A stretch of 13,941 nt of DNA from HRBIN24 sp035574155 (GTDB lineage Bacteria > Chloroflexota > Dehalococcoidia > SM23-28-2 > HRBIN24). The notes beneath the pieces are model-generated. The model worked only from the letters and a program-made list of their open reading frames with translations. It made no database searches and was not told the origin of the DNA. The translations under genes were made by a program, and so were the position numbers. This document shows positions 1-6,791 of this stretch, piece by piece; the first letter of the stretch is position 1, and the number at the start of each line of letters is the position of its first letter. The stretch spans positions 1 through 13,941 of the forward strand of contig DATLZD010000079.1 in the NCBI GenBank assembly GCA_035574155.1. Direction: 5' to 3'.

Positions 1-704
1 CGACGGGCGGCCGCCTCCCTAGGCGTCCCCTTCACCACTGCCAGCGCCTGGTCTATGGGGTCGTAGAGCTCCCGCGCCACCTCCAGCCGCTGCCCCGGCT
101 CGTTCACCACCAGCGAAAGGGCGGTGAAGGCCACGTCGGCGTTGCCGGAGCGGGCATACTGGAACGCCTGCTGGATGTTCTCGGCGATGACGATCCTGGG
201 CTGCAGGGCCTCCCACAGGCCCAGGCGCTGCAGGGCCTGCCTGGCGGCGGCGCCGTAGGGCGCCTGGTCGGGGTTGGCGATGGCGATGCGCCGCACCAAC
301 CCCGACCGCAGGTCTTCCAGCGAGGAAAGGGCGAGGCCCGAGTCGGCCCGGGCCCATAGGACCAGCTTGCCGCGGGCGTACACGCGCACCGTCTCCGGCA
401 GGACTAGCCCCTTGTTGGCCAGACTCTCCACGTGGCGGCGGTCCGCGGCGAGGAACAGGTCGGCGGGAGCCCCCCGCTCGATCTGGGCAGCGAGCTGGGC
501 AGTGTTGCCGTAGTTGACCTGCACGCGGATGCCCGTCCGCTCCTGGAAGGCGTCCAGCAGCGGTGGCAACACGTCGGCCAGGTTAGCGGCGGCCGATACG
601 AGCAGCGTCGTCTCCGACCGGGGGGACGCGTCCGGGGCGGCACGCTCCCCTCCCCCGCACGCGACCAGGGCGAGGGCCACCAGCAGGGCCGGCAGCACAC
701 GCAT
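1..704 (-). CDS. modA: Molybdate/tungstate ABC transporter substrate-binding lipoprotein ModA (3' end beyond window)
   Basis: Periplasmic or surface solute-binding protein that would capture molybdate or tungstate for an ABC importer. The reading frame stays open to the left edge, giving 234 codons; the family is about 250 residues, so only the last few tens of residues are missing. A lipoprotein signal is visible: a hydrophobic stretch ending in LVAC, with Cys16 the predicted lipidated residue. The family pattern follows: SAAANLADVLPPLLDAF, TGIRVQVNYGNTAQLAAQI and ERGAPADLFLAAD. The usual Ser-Gly of the first ligand loop is replaced by Asn-Thr. Two ATGs lie side by side; the one at 704 is preferred because AGGAGG (710-715) then sits 5 nt upstream, against 2 nt for the ATG at 707. 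It overlaps the padR stop by one base (TGATG), so translation is probably coupled. Family call is secure; which oxyanion is bound is not. Confidence 0.88.
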   Translation of the reverse strand, partial: MRVLPALLVALALVACGGGERAAPDASPRSETTLLVSAAANLADVLPPLLDAFQERTGIRVQVNYGNTAQLAAQIERGAPADLFLAADRRHVESLANKGLVLPETVRVYARGKLVLWARADSGLALSSLEDLRSGLVRRIAIANPDQAPYGAAARQALQRLGLWEALQPRIVIAENIQQAFQYARSGNADVAFTALSLVVNEPGQRLEVARELYDPIDQALAVVKGTPREAAAR

Positions 705-1225
705 CATGACCTCCTGTCGGCCTGCTCCCTGAGCCAGCGCAGGGCGGCCTCGGTCATGGCCGCCCTAAAGCCGTACACCGATCTGGAGAAGGCGTCGCCA
801 GCGCCCTCGCGCGCCTCCTGCCACGCTGCCAGGCGTCGTGCCAGGGCCTCCCCCTGGGCCCGCAGGACTCGTTCCCTCTCGTCGGGGCCCAGAGACTCGG
901 CGAAGTAAAGCCTTCCCAGCAGCCCCAGGCGCATGTCCCTCAGGCCCTGGACGGGCCGGCGCAGCCACTCGCGGAAGGCCGCCTCCCCCTGCGGGGTGAG
1001 GGCATAGGCGGCGCGGCGCCTCGGGCCGTGGGCCCCTTCGTCCTTGCGCACCCAGCCCTGGGACTCGAGCTTGGCCAGGATGGCGTAGACCTCGTTGCGT
1101 CGCAGGCGCCAGACGTGGCCCAACGCCGCATCGGCCCGGAAGTGGCGGGCGATGGCGTAGCCGTGGCGGGGCCCCTGGCCAAGCAGGCCCAGGATGGCGT
1201 ACTCGGCATCGGTGTTGGGTCGCAT
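704..1225 (-). CDS. PadR family transcriptional regulator
   Basis: DNA-binding repressor of 173 residues. The N-terminal winged helix is clear: AEYAILGLLGQGPRHGYAIA (about residues 7-26) is the PadR signature, followed by VYAILAKLESQGWV as the recognition region and a basic wing ending in YALTPQGEAAFREWL. The C-terminal half (about 95-170) is helical, as in the Vir_act_alpha_C dimerisation domain. It is the first gene of a two-gene operon with modA, with a one-base stop/start overlap. That suggests it controls molybdate uptake in place of ModE, but the inducer is unknown. The ATG at 1225 lies inside a perfect palindrome just downstream of a strong promoter, so autorepression is likely. The only purine-rich tract (AAGGAG, 1243-1248) is 17 nt upstream and overlaps the -10 element, so translation may be leaderless or nearly so. 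Confidence 0.9.
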   Translation of the reverse strand: MRPNTDAEYAILGLLGQGPRHGYAIARHFRADAALGHVWRLRRNEVYAILAKLESQGWVRKDEGAHGPRRRAAYALTPQGEAAFREWLRRPVQGLRDMRLGLLGRLYFAESLGPDERERVLRAQGEALARRLAAWQEAREGAGDAFSRSVYGFRAAMTEAALRWLREQADRRS

Positions 1226-1242
1226 AGTCAGTTTCTGACTAT
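1224..1242. promoter_or_regulatory. Perfect palindrome, probable PadR operator
   Basis: ATAGTCAG, a TTT spacer and CTGACTAT form an exact 8-bp inverted repeat. It covers the predicted transcription start of padR-modA and the first two bases of the padR start codon. This is a classic position for an autorepressor operator. PadR proteins generally bind short dyads; that this dyad binds this protein is inferred. Confidence 0.65.
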
Positions 1243-1245
1243 CTC

Positions 1246-1274
1246 CTTATATCGCCGCCGCCCCCATCTGTCAA
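1246..1274 (-). promoter_or_regulatory. Sigma-70-type promoter for padR-modA
   Basis: On the minus strand there is a consensus -35 TTGACA (1269-1274), a 17-bp spacer and -10 TATAAG (1246-1251). Transcription should begin near 1239, inside the palindrome at 1224-1242, about 14 nt before the padR ATG. Confidence 0.7.
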
Positions 1275-1303
1275 CCGCCGCCAGCAGGGGGCGATGGCGC
1301 GGG

Positions 1304-1333
1304 TTGCCTGGGGCCCGTGCGGGGTAAGATAAT
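1304..1333 (+). promoter_or_regulatory. Probable promoter for the EF-G-like gene
   Basis: TTGCCT (1304-1309), an 18-bp spacer and GATAAT (1328-1333) match sigma-70 elements at 4 and 5 of 6 positions. The predicted start near 1340 gives a leader of about 40 nt containing AGGAGG (1365-1370). It diverges from the padR promoter with about 30 bp between their -35 elements. Confidence 0.5.
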
Positions 1334-1381
1334 AGGCGCACCGGAGACTACAAATCCTTTCGCCAGGAGGGGGAGACCCTC

Positions 1382-3445
1382 ATGAGCCAGTACGCTGCCA
1401 GCGCCATCCGCAATGTCGCCCTCATCGGACACGGCGGCACCGGCAAGACCTCCCTGGCCGAGGCCCTCCTCTTCCGCGCCGGCGCCGTCCAGCGCCTGGG
1501 ACGGGTTGAGGATGGCACCACCGCCTCCGACTGGGACCCTGACGAGCAGCGCCGCGGCTTCAGCATCAACCTGTCCGTCCTGCCCGTGGAATGGGACGGC
1601 CACAAGGTCAACGTCATCGACACCCCGGGCTATCCGGACTTCCTGGGCGAGGTCAAGTGCGGCCTGCGGGCCGCCGACGCCGCCCTCATCGTCATCGATG
1701 CCACCTCCGGTGTGCAGGTGGGCACCGAGTTCGCCTGGCAATACGCCGACGAGCTAGAGCTGCCCAGGGCCATCTTCGTCAACCGCCTCGACCGGGAGAA
1801 CGCCAGCTTCGCCACCGTCCTCTCCCAGGCCCAGGAGCGGTGGGGACCGCGCTGCCTGCCCCTGCATCTGCCCATCGGCGCCGAGCAGTCCTTCCGCGGC
1901 CTGGTGGATGTGCTGGCCCTGCGCGCCTACGCCGGTGACAGGGACGAGCCCGCCGACGTCCCCGGCGACCTGCTGGAAGAGGCCCAGTCCTGGCGCGAGA
2001 AGCTCATCGAGGCGGCCGCCGAGTCCGACGACGAGCTGCTGAGCAAGTACCTGGAGGGCGAGGCCCTGAGCGACGAGGAGGTGCTTTCGGGCCTGCGCCG
2101 CGCCCTCCTCTCCCGCTCCCTGGTGCCCGTGCTGGTGGGCTGCGCCACCAGGACTATCGGCAGCGCGCCATTGCTGGAAACCGTCTGCCGCCTGTTCCCC
2201 TCGCCCCTGGAGCGGCCGGTCCGCACCGAGGACGGCCAGGAGGTTACCGCTGACCCCGACGGCCCGCTGGCTGCCCTGGTCTTCAAGACCACCGCCGACC
2301 CCTACGTGGGCCGCCTCAGCTACTTCCGCGTGTTCTCGGGCACGCTGAAGGCCGACTCGCAGGTCTGGAACTCCCGCAAGCAGGTGGCCGAGCGCATCGG
2401 GCCCCTCTACCTGGTGCGGGGCAAGAACCAGACCCAGGTGCCCCAGGTGACGGCCGGCGACATCGGTGCCGTGGCCAAGCTGGCGGAGACCGGCACCGGC
2501 GACACCCTCTGCGCCCGCGAGCGACCGGTGGTGCTGCCAGGCATTACCTTCCCCGAGCCTGTGTTCGCCGCCGCCATCCATCCCAAGAGCAAGGCCGACC
2601 TGGACAAGATGAGCACCGCCCTACAGCGCATCGTCGACGAGGACCCCAGCCTGCGCCTTGAGCGCAACCCCGATACGGGCGAGACGCTCCTGCACGGGCT
2701 GGGCGACTCCCATGTCGAAGTGGCCCTGGAGAAGATCCGCCGCAAGTTCGGCGTCGAACTGGAAATGACCACCCCCAGGGTCCCCTACAAGGAGACCATC
2801 ACCGCCAGCGCTGTGGCCGAGTACACGCACAAGAAGCAGACAGGCGGCCGCGGCCAGTACGCGCGGGTGGCCATCCGCCTGGAGCCCCTGGGCCGGGGCG
2901 AGGGCTTCCAGTTCGTGGACCAGATCGTGGGCGGGGCCGTGCCCAAACAGTTCATCCCCTCGGTCGAGAAGGGCGTGGTGGAAGCCATGCAGGAGGGCGT
3001 CCTGGCCCACTATCCCCTGGTGGACATGAAGGTCACCCTGTTCGACGGCAAGGACCACCCGGTGGACTCATCGGACATCGCCTTCAAGATCGCTGCCGCC
3101 CATGCCCTGCGCAAGGGCGCCCAGGACGCCCGTCCGGTGCTGCTGGAGCCCATCATGCGCATGCAGATAACGGTGCCCGATGCCTACACGGGCGACATCA
3201 TCAGCGACCTGAACGGCAAGCGGGCGCGGGTGCTGGGCACCAGCCCCAGCGGGCCGGGGCTGACCACCATCGAGGCGCTGGCGCCCCTGGCCGAGGTCCA
3301 GCGCTACGCTGCCGACCTGCGCTCCCTGACTCAGGGGAGGGGCCACTACACCATGACCTTCGACCACTACGAGGAGGTGCCTGCCCACATCGCCCAGCGC
3401 ATCATAGAGCAGGCCCAGAGGGAGCGCGAGGCCCAGCGGGCCTGA
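1382..3445 (+). CDS. EF-G-like translational GTPase (Thermus EF-G-2 type)
   Basis: 687-residue homologue of elongation factor G. The GTPase domain has G1 GHGGTGKTS (16-24), a G2-like RGFSI (58-62), G3 DTPGYPDF (80-87), G4 NRLD (134-137) and a G5-like GCATRTIG (253-260). Domain II follows at about 295-375 (DPYVGRLSYFRVFSG), then domain III, domain IV with HKKQTGGRGQYARV, and an EF-G C-terminal domain to about 680. Canonical EF-G has AHIDAGKTT and NKxD, so this is the divergent EF-G-like branch that includes Thermus EF-G-2, not the main translocase. It also stands alone, without rpsL, rpsG or tufA neighbours. A role in ribosome translocation, recycling or stress response is possible; none can be assigned from sequence. 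The start is supported by AGGAGG at 1365-1370 and a nearer GGGAG. The stop lies one base from the stop of the opposing gene. Confidence 0.9.
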   Translation: MSQYAASAIRNVALIGHGGTGKTSLAEALLFRAGAVQRLGRVEDGTTASDWDPDEQRRGFSINLSVLPVEWDGHKVNVIDTPGYPDFLGEVKCGLRAADAALIVIDATSGVQVGTEFAWQYADELELPRAIFVNRLDRENASFATVLSQAQERWGPRCLPLHLPIGAEQSFRGLVDVLALRAYAGDRDEPADVPGDLLEEAQSWREKLIEAAAESDDELLSKYLEGEALSDEEVLSGLRRALLSRSLVPVLVGCATRTIGSAPLLETVCRLFPSPLERPVRTEDGQEVTADPDGPLAALVFKTTADPYVGRLSYFRVFSGTLKADSQVWNSRKQVAERIGPLYLVRGKNQTQVPQVTAGDIGAVAKLAETGTGDTLCARERPVVLPGITFPEPVFAAAIHPKSKADLDKMSTALQRIVDEDPSLRLERNPDTGETLLHGLGDSHVEVALEKIRRKFGVELEMTTPRVPYKETITASAVAEYTHKKQTGGRGQYARVAIRLEPLGRGEGFQFVDQIVGGAVPKQFIPSVEKGVVEAMQEGVLAHYPLVDMKVTLFDGKDHPVDSSDIAFKIAAAHALRKGAQDARPVLLEPIMRMQITVPDAYTGDIISDLNGKRARVLGTSPSGPGLTTIEALAPLAEVQRYAADLRSLTQGRGHYTMTFDHYEEVPAHIAQRIIEQAQREREAQRA

Positions 3446-3446
3446 G

Positions 3447-3758
3447 TTAGCCGCCGCTCTCGGTGGCCAGCACGTCGGCGTCGGCGATCTTCCACTCGTT
3501 GCCGAACTTGCGCCACACCAGGCGGGCGGTGAAGCTGGTGGGCCCCAGGTACTTCACCTGGCTGACCCAGTCCTCCCCCTCCTGGCCCACGCTCTGGACC
3601 TCGTAGCCCTGGATCTGCACGGCCATGCCCGCACCGGCCGCTGCCTGCAGCTTCACCATCGCTTCGGGGGTGAGGTCGTTCATGAGCTGGCCGATGTCCA
3701 TGGTCACCACCGCCTTGGAAAAGCGGTGCACCGCCTGTTCCACTTCTTGCTGGCTCAT
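3447..3758 (-). CDS. Small uncharacterised protein, possibly NTF2-like
   Basis: 103-residue soluble protein beginning MSQQEVEQAVHRFSKAV. No signal peptide or membrane segment is visible. The layout is an N-terminal helix pair (VEQAVHRFSKAVVTMDIGQLMNDL) followed by beta-rich sequence (VQIQGYEVQSVGQEG, FTARLVWRKFGNEWKIADADV). This resembles a short NTF2/SnoaL-type cone fold, where an N-terminal helical region is followed by a sheet ending in 'W.I.D..V'. No catalytic residues can be named and the family call is tentative. The frame extends upstream to a GTG at 3773, but AGGAGG (3764-3769) lies inside that extension, 5 nt before the ATG at 3758, which is therefore the better start. A near-consensus promoter lies just upstream. 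Confidence 0.72.
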   Translation of the reverse strand: MSQQEVEQAVHRFSKAVVTMDIGQLMNDLTPEAMVKLQAAAGAGMAVQIQGYEVQSVGQEGEDWVSQVKYLGPTSFTARLVWRKFGNEWKIADADVLATESGG

Positions 3759-3795
3759 GAGCGCCTCCTGCACGGGTATTCCTGTCCGCTAGGCG

Positions 3796-3824
3796 ACTAT
3801 ATGGCCGAAGGACGGTAGTGTCAA
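3796..3824 (-). promoter_or_regulatory. Sigma-70-type promoter for the 3447-3758 gene
   Basis: Minus-strand -35 TTGACA (3819-3824), exactly 17 bp, then -10 TATAGT (3796-3801). Transcription should start near 3789, leaving a leader of about 30 nt that contains AGGAGG. Such a strong promoter argues that this small gene is real and well expressed. Confidence 0.7.
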
Positions 3825-3894
3825 TTCGGGGAAAAGCTGGGGAAACGCTTATACGCCTTCGCCCGACCCCGCGCCGATCCCTTCGTGCCTGGTG

Positions 3895-3900
3895 TACAAT
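3895..3900 (+). promoter_or_regulatory. Possible -10 element for thyX
   Basis: TACAAT matches the -10 consensus at 5 of 6 positions and lies 30 nt before the thyX ATG, placing the start near 3907. No convincing -35 is seen 16-18 bp upstream (CGCCGA region), so this would be an activator-dependent or weak promoter, or chance. Confidence 0.35.
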
Positions 3901-3930
3901 GGCCGCGACGACCCGTGAGGAGGGGGAGCC

Positions 3931-4701
3931 ATGAAGGTTATTCGCGAGCCCAGGGTCTACCTGGTGGGCAGGCAGCAGGTGGACGACGCTGCCATCGAGC
4001 GCTTCCTCTCCGACTACGGCCTCTCCTGGCAGACGGACACGGAGGTGGGGGCGGAGCGGCTGGTGGAGGCGGGCGGGCGTGTCTGCTACCTCTCATTCGG
4101 CAAGGGGCGGCGCACCAACGCCGAATACATCGGCAACCTCATCGGCCAGAAGCACGGCTCGGTGCTCGAGCACGCCGTCTGGAACTTCATCATCGCCGGC
4201 GTCTCCCGCAGCTTCTCCCACGAGCTGGTGCGCCACCGCGCTGGCTGGGGCTACTCCCAGCTCTCCCAGCGCTACGTGGACGAGTCCGAAGCCGCCTTCG
4301 TGGTGCCCGACGTCATCGCCGAGGACGAGCGGGCCTACGCCGTCTGGCTGCGGGCCATCGAGGCCGCCCACGCCGCCTACCTGGAGCTGGTGGAGATCCT
4401 GCAGGAGCGTTTCAAGGACGTGCCCGACCGGACGCTGCGGCGCAAGCTGGCGCGGCAGGCGGCGCGGTCGGTGCTGCCCAACGCCACCGAGACCATCATC
4501 TTCGTCACGGCCAACGCGCGGGCGCTGCGGCACTTCATCGAGCTGCGGGGCTCCGAGTGGGCCGAGACGGAGATACGCAAGGTGGCGCTCGCGGTGCTGC
4601 GTATCATGCAGCGGGAGGCGCCCAGCATCTTCGGCGACTACCGTATCGAGCGGCTGCCCGACGGCACCGAGGTCGCCCGCACCGAGTTCGAGAAGGTGTG
4701 A
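3931..4701 (+). CDS. thyX: Flavin-dependent thymidylate synthase ThyX
   Basis: Makes dTMP from dUMP using methylene-tetrahydrofolate, FAD and NADPH, releasing tetrahydrofolate rather than dihydrofolate. At 256 residues it is normal for the family. Visible motifs are HGSVLEH (75-81), SHELVRHR (96-103) leading to the ThyX signature, SQRYV (112-116) with the dUMP-contacting Ser112 and Arg114, and the C-terminal ARALRHFIELRGSEWAETEIR block. The signature has eight residues between RHR and the Ser (AGWGYSQL), where classical ThyX has seven, so the flavin/substrate loop is one residue longer. The N-terminus carries about 30 residues before the core. AGGAGG at 3918-3923 fixes the start. folD follows 50 nt downstream on the same strand; the two are probably co-transcribed, with FolD maintaining the methylene-tetrahydrofolate that ThyX consumes. 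Confidence 0.95.
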   Translation: MKVIREPRVYLVGRQQVDDAAIERFLSDYGLSWQTDTEVGAERLVEAGGRVCYLSFGKGRRTNAEYIGNLIGQKHGSVLEHAVWNFIIAGVSRSFSHELVRHRAGWGYSQLSQRYVDESEAAFVVPDVIAEDERAYAVWLRAIEAAHAAYLELVEILQERFKDVPDRTLRRKLARQAARSVLPNATETIIFVTANARALRHFIELRGSEWAETEIRKVALAVLRIMQREAPSIFGDYRIERLPDGTEVARTEFEKV

Positions 4702-4751
4702 GGGGCGGTGGCGCCCGGGCCGCCATCGGCTAACATGGAGGCGGAGGCGCC

Positions 4752-5681
4752 ATGAGCGAAGGAGGGCGAGGCACCCCGTCCGCCACCGGCCAGGGGGCCG
4801 TTGTCCTCGACGGGCGGGCCGTGGCCGCCCAGGTCCGGGCCGAAGTGGCCCAGAGGGCGCACAGGCTCAGGGAACGTACCGGCGTCACCCCCGGCCTCGC
4901 CTTCGTGCTGGTGGGCGACAACCCCTCCTCCCTCTCCTACGTCCGCTCCAAGGGCGAGGCCGCCCAGGAGGCGGGCATCCACTCCATTACCCTCCACCTG
5001 CCCGGAGACACGTCCCAGGACGAGGTCATCGCCCGGGTCAGGGAGCTGAACGCCGACCCCGCCTTCCACGCCATCCTGGTGCAGCTGCCGCTGCCGCCGC
5101 ACGTGTCGGAGAGCGCCGTCATCGAGGCCATCGCGCCGGAGAAGGACGTGGACGGGGTCACGGCCGTCAACATGGGGCGCCTGTTGCGGGGGGAGCCCTG
5201 CCCCCAGCCCTGCACCCCCCGCGGCGTGGTGGAGCTGCTGGTGCGCTCGGGTTACCGGCCCGAGGGCAAGCACGTGGTCATAGTGGGCCGGTCCAACATC
5301 GTCGGCAAGCCCCTGGCGGCCATCCTGGTCCAGAAGCGGGAGGGCGCCAACGCCACCGTGACCGTCTGCCACACCGGCACGCCCGACCTGGCCCGCTTCA
5401 CCCGCCAGGCCGACATCCTCATCGCCGCCATGGGCAGCGCCCATGCCATCACCGCCGATATGGTGCGGCCGGGCGCCGTGGTGGTGGACGTGGGCAACAA
5501 CTGGCTGCCCGACCCCACGCGCAAGAGCGGCCGCCGGCTGGTGGGCGACGTGGACTACGAGGCGGTGCGCCAGGTGGCGGCGGCCATCACCCCCGTGCCC
5601 GGCGGCGTCGGCCCCATGACCGTGGCCATGGTGCTGATGAACACCGTCGAGCTGGCCGAGCGACAGCTAGGGCTGGCCTAG
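4752..5681 (+). CDS. folD: Bifunctional methylenetetrahydrofolate dehydrogenase/cyclohydrolase FolD
   Basis: Cytosolic one-carbon enzyme that oxidises 5,10-methylene-tetrahydrofolate to the methenyl form with NADP and hydrolyses it to 10-formyl-tetrahydrofolate, reversibly. The protein has 309 residues. Catalytic Tyr63 and Lys67 are in YVRSK, QLPLP is at 111-115 and KDVDG at 131-135. The Rossmann-fold signature VGRSNIVGKP spans 178-187, and PVPGGVGPMT closes the C-terminal domain. About 17 residues precede the usual start of the family (VLDGRAVAAQ), a low-complexity Gly/Ser/Thr extension. The ATG is nevertheless well supported by GGAGG at 4743-4747, with no better internal start seen. It probably shares a transcript with thyX. 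Its TAG stop overlaps the TAG stop of the opposing gene in the tetranucleotide CTAG (5678-5681), leaving no room for a terminator between them. Confidence 0.96.
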   Translation: MSEGGRGTPSATGQGAVVLDGRAVAAQVRAEVAQRAHRLRERTGVTPGLAFVLVGDNPSSLSYVRSKGEAAQEAGIHSITLHLPGDTSQDEVIARVRELNADPAFHAILVQLPLPPHVSESAVIEAIAPEKDVDGVTAVNMGRLLRGEPCPQPCTPRGVVELLVRSGYRPEGKHVVIVGRSNIVGKPLAAILVQKREGANATVTVCHTGTPDLARFTRQADILIAAMGSAHAITADMVRPGAVVVDVGNNWLPDPTRKSGRRLVGDVDYEAVRQVAAAITPVPGGVGPMTVAMVLMNTVELAERQLGLA

Positions 5682-5977
5682 CGCCAGATGCCCAGCACGT
5701 CGCCGTCTATGAACCTGGGCTCCGACTCCAGGTGCTCCACCAACCGCCGGTACCAGCGGTCCTGCTCCGGGTCGTTGGCGTTGGCGAAGTAGGTGTCGCG
5801 ACTGGAGAAGACCACCGCCTCGATGAGCTCCCGCGGGTCGTCCTGGTTGCGGTAGAGCACCGAGGCGACGAACCCCTCGATCCTGGGCGCCCGCTCCCGC
5901 ACCCAGGAGTCCATCATCTCCAGGACGGCCTGCTCGTGGCCCTCCTTGGGCCGCATGACGATGAGGGTGCCGAACAT
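5678..5977 (-). CDS. Small ABM-like (dimeric alpha/beta barrel) protein
   Basis: 99-residue soluble protein, the last gene of the long minus-strand operon. It starts MFGTLIVMRPKEGHEQAV, the usual first strand and helix of the antibiotic-biosynthesis-monooxygenase-like barrel. It continues with EGFVASVLYRNQDD (a strand pair), ELIEAVVFSSRDTYFANAND and DRWYRRLVEHLESEPRFIDGDV, matching the second strand/helix unit. Members range from cofactor-free monooxygenases to haem-degrading and purely structural proteins, so no reaction can be assigned. AGGAGG (5986-5991) lies 8 nt before the ATG, and DUF2182 ends 19 nt upstream, so co-expression is likely. Its stop codon shares CTAG with the folD stop on the other strand. 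Confidence 0.75.
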   Translation of the reverse strand: MFGTLIVMRPKEGHEQAVLEMMDSWVRERAPRIEGFVASVLYRNQDDPRELIEAVVFSSRDTYFANANDPEQDRWYRRLVEHLESEPRFIDGDVLGIWR

Positions 5978-5996
5978 CGCTTCGTCCTCCTTCTCT

Positions 5997-6761
5997 TCAG
6001 AACATGGTCGGCAGGGCAGCGGGGTGGAAGACCACCACCGCCCCGTAGGCGATGAGGGCGGCGGCGGCCAGCAGCCGGGCCTGGGGGCCCAGGGGCAGCG
6101 ACTTCTCGGCGAAGATGAGGGCGGTTATGAGGGCCATGATGGCCACGTTCATCACCCCCAGGGGGAAGAGGATGATGAACAGCAGCCAGCAGCAGCCCAG
6201 GCAGTAGGCGCCGTGCTCCAGGCCCATGCGCACCGCCCCCAGCTCCCCCTCCCGCCAGGAGCCCAGGATGAAGCTCAGGGGGGAGCGGCAGCGCTTCAGG
6301 CAGGCCCACTTGAGGGGGGTTAGCTGGTAGAGGCCGGCCAGCACCAGCACCCCCCCGCCCAGACGGGGGGCGTTGGTCTCCAGCCAGCCCCAGCGCATGG
6401 CCAGGTCCTCTCCCCCTATCGCCAGGCCGTAGGCTGCGGCGCCGAAGGCCACCCACAGGGCCAGGTAAGACGAGACGAATAGCCAGGTGGGGACGTAGGG
6501 CTGGCCCCGCTCCCGGCGCCCGGCCTGCACGGCGGCGTAGGTGAGCACCATGGGCGCCGCGGTGGGGAACATCATGGCCACCATCATCAGCGCCCACATG
6601 GCCATGAACAGGGGAGCGTCCATGCCCATGGTGGGGCCCATCATCCCCTCGTCCATGTCCCCCTGCTGCCAGGCCAGCAGCGCCCAGGCGGCGGCCGCCA
6701 GGGCCAGCAGGGCCACCAGGATCAAGTTACGCTCGCGCGACAGCGGAACCGACCGGGCCAT
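5997..6761 (-). CDS. DUF2182 integral membrane protein, Met- and Cys-rich, predicted metal-binding
   Basis: 254-residue multi-pass membrane protein of the DUF2182 family, described as predicted metal-binding. Hydrophobic segments are at about 11-31, 50-78, 92-115, 134-149, 187-215 and 226-246. Family landmarks are MWALMMVAMMFPTAAPM (55-71), LTPLKWACLKRCRSPL (147-162) and HGAYCLGCCW (183-192). Cys154, Cys158, His183, Cys187, Cys190 and Cys191 form a plausible metal site. Eleven Met fall between residues 36 and 64, including the loop MDEGMMGPTMGMD, which looks like a soft-metal, perhaps Cu(I), collection patch. GGAGG (6769-6773) fixes the start. It lies between a DUF1326 gene (30 nt) and the ABM-like gene (19 nt). 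DUF2182-DUF1326 neighbours recur in bacteria to my recollection, which supports a shared but unproven membrane function. Confidence 0.88.
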   Translation of the reverse strand: MARSVPLSRERNLILVALLALAAAAWALLAWQQGDMDEGMMGPTMGMDAPLFMAMWALMMVAMMFPTAAPMVLTYAAVQAGRRERGQPYVPTWLFVSSYLALWVAFGAAAYGLAIGGEDLAMRWGWLETNAPRLGGGVLVLAGLYQLTPLKWACLKRCRSPLSFILGSWREGELGAVRMGLEHGAYCLGCCWLLFIILFPLGVMNVAIMALITALIFAEKSLPLGPQARLLAAAALIAYGAVVVFHPAALPTMF

Positions 6762-6791
6762 AGCTTCACCTCCCCATGTCCGCCGTCATGG

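Noticed and set aside
1754..2581. A 275-codon minus-strand open frame inside the EF-G-like gene
   Set aside because: Gly/Ala/His/Gln-rich antisense reading with no recognisable domain; the plus strand is clearly coding.
3447..3773. GTG start at 3773 for the small gene
   Set aside because: The AGGAGG ribosome binding site falls inside the extension, in the right place for the ATG at 3758.
4702..4751. GC-rich inverted repeat between thyX and folD as a terminator
   Set aside because: Only about five pairs form with a long loop and there is no T-tract; co-transcription is more likely.
4079..6055. A 658-codon open frame on the plus strand across thyX and folD
   Set aside because: It is a shifted frame of two clear genes, rich in Arg, Pro, Gly and Ser as expected for GC-rich out-of-frame reading, and matches no family.
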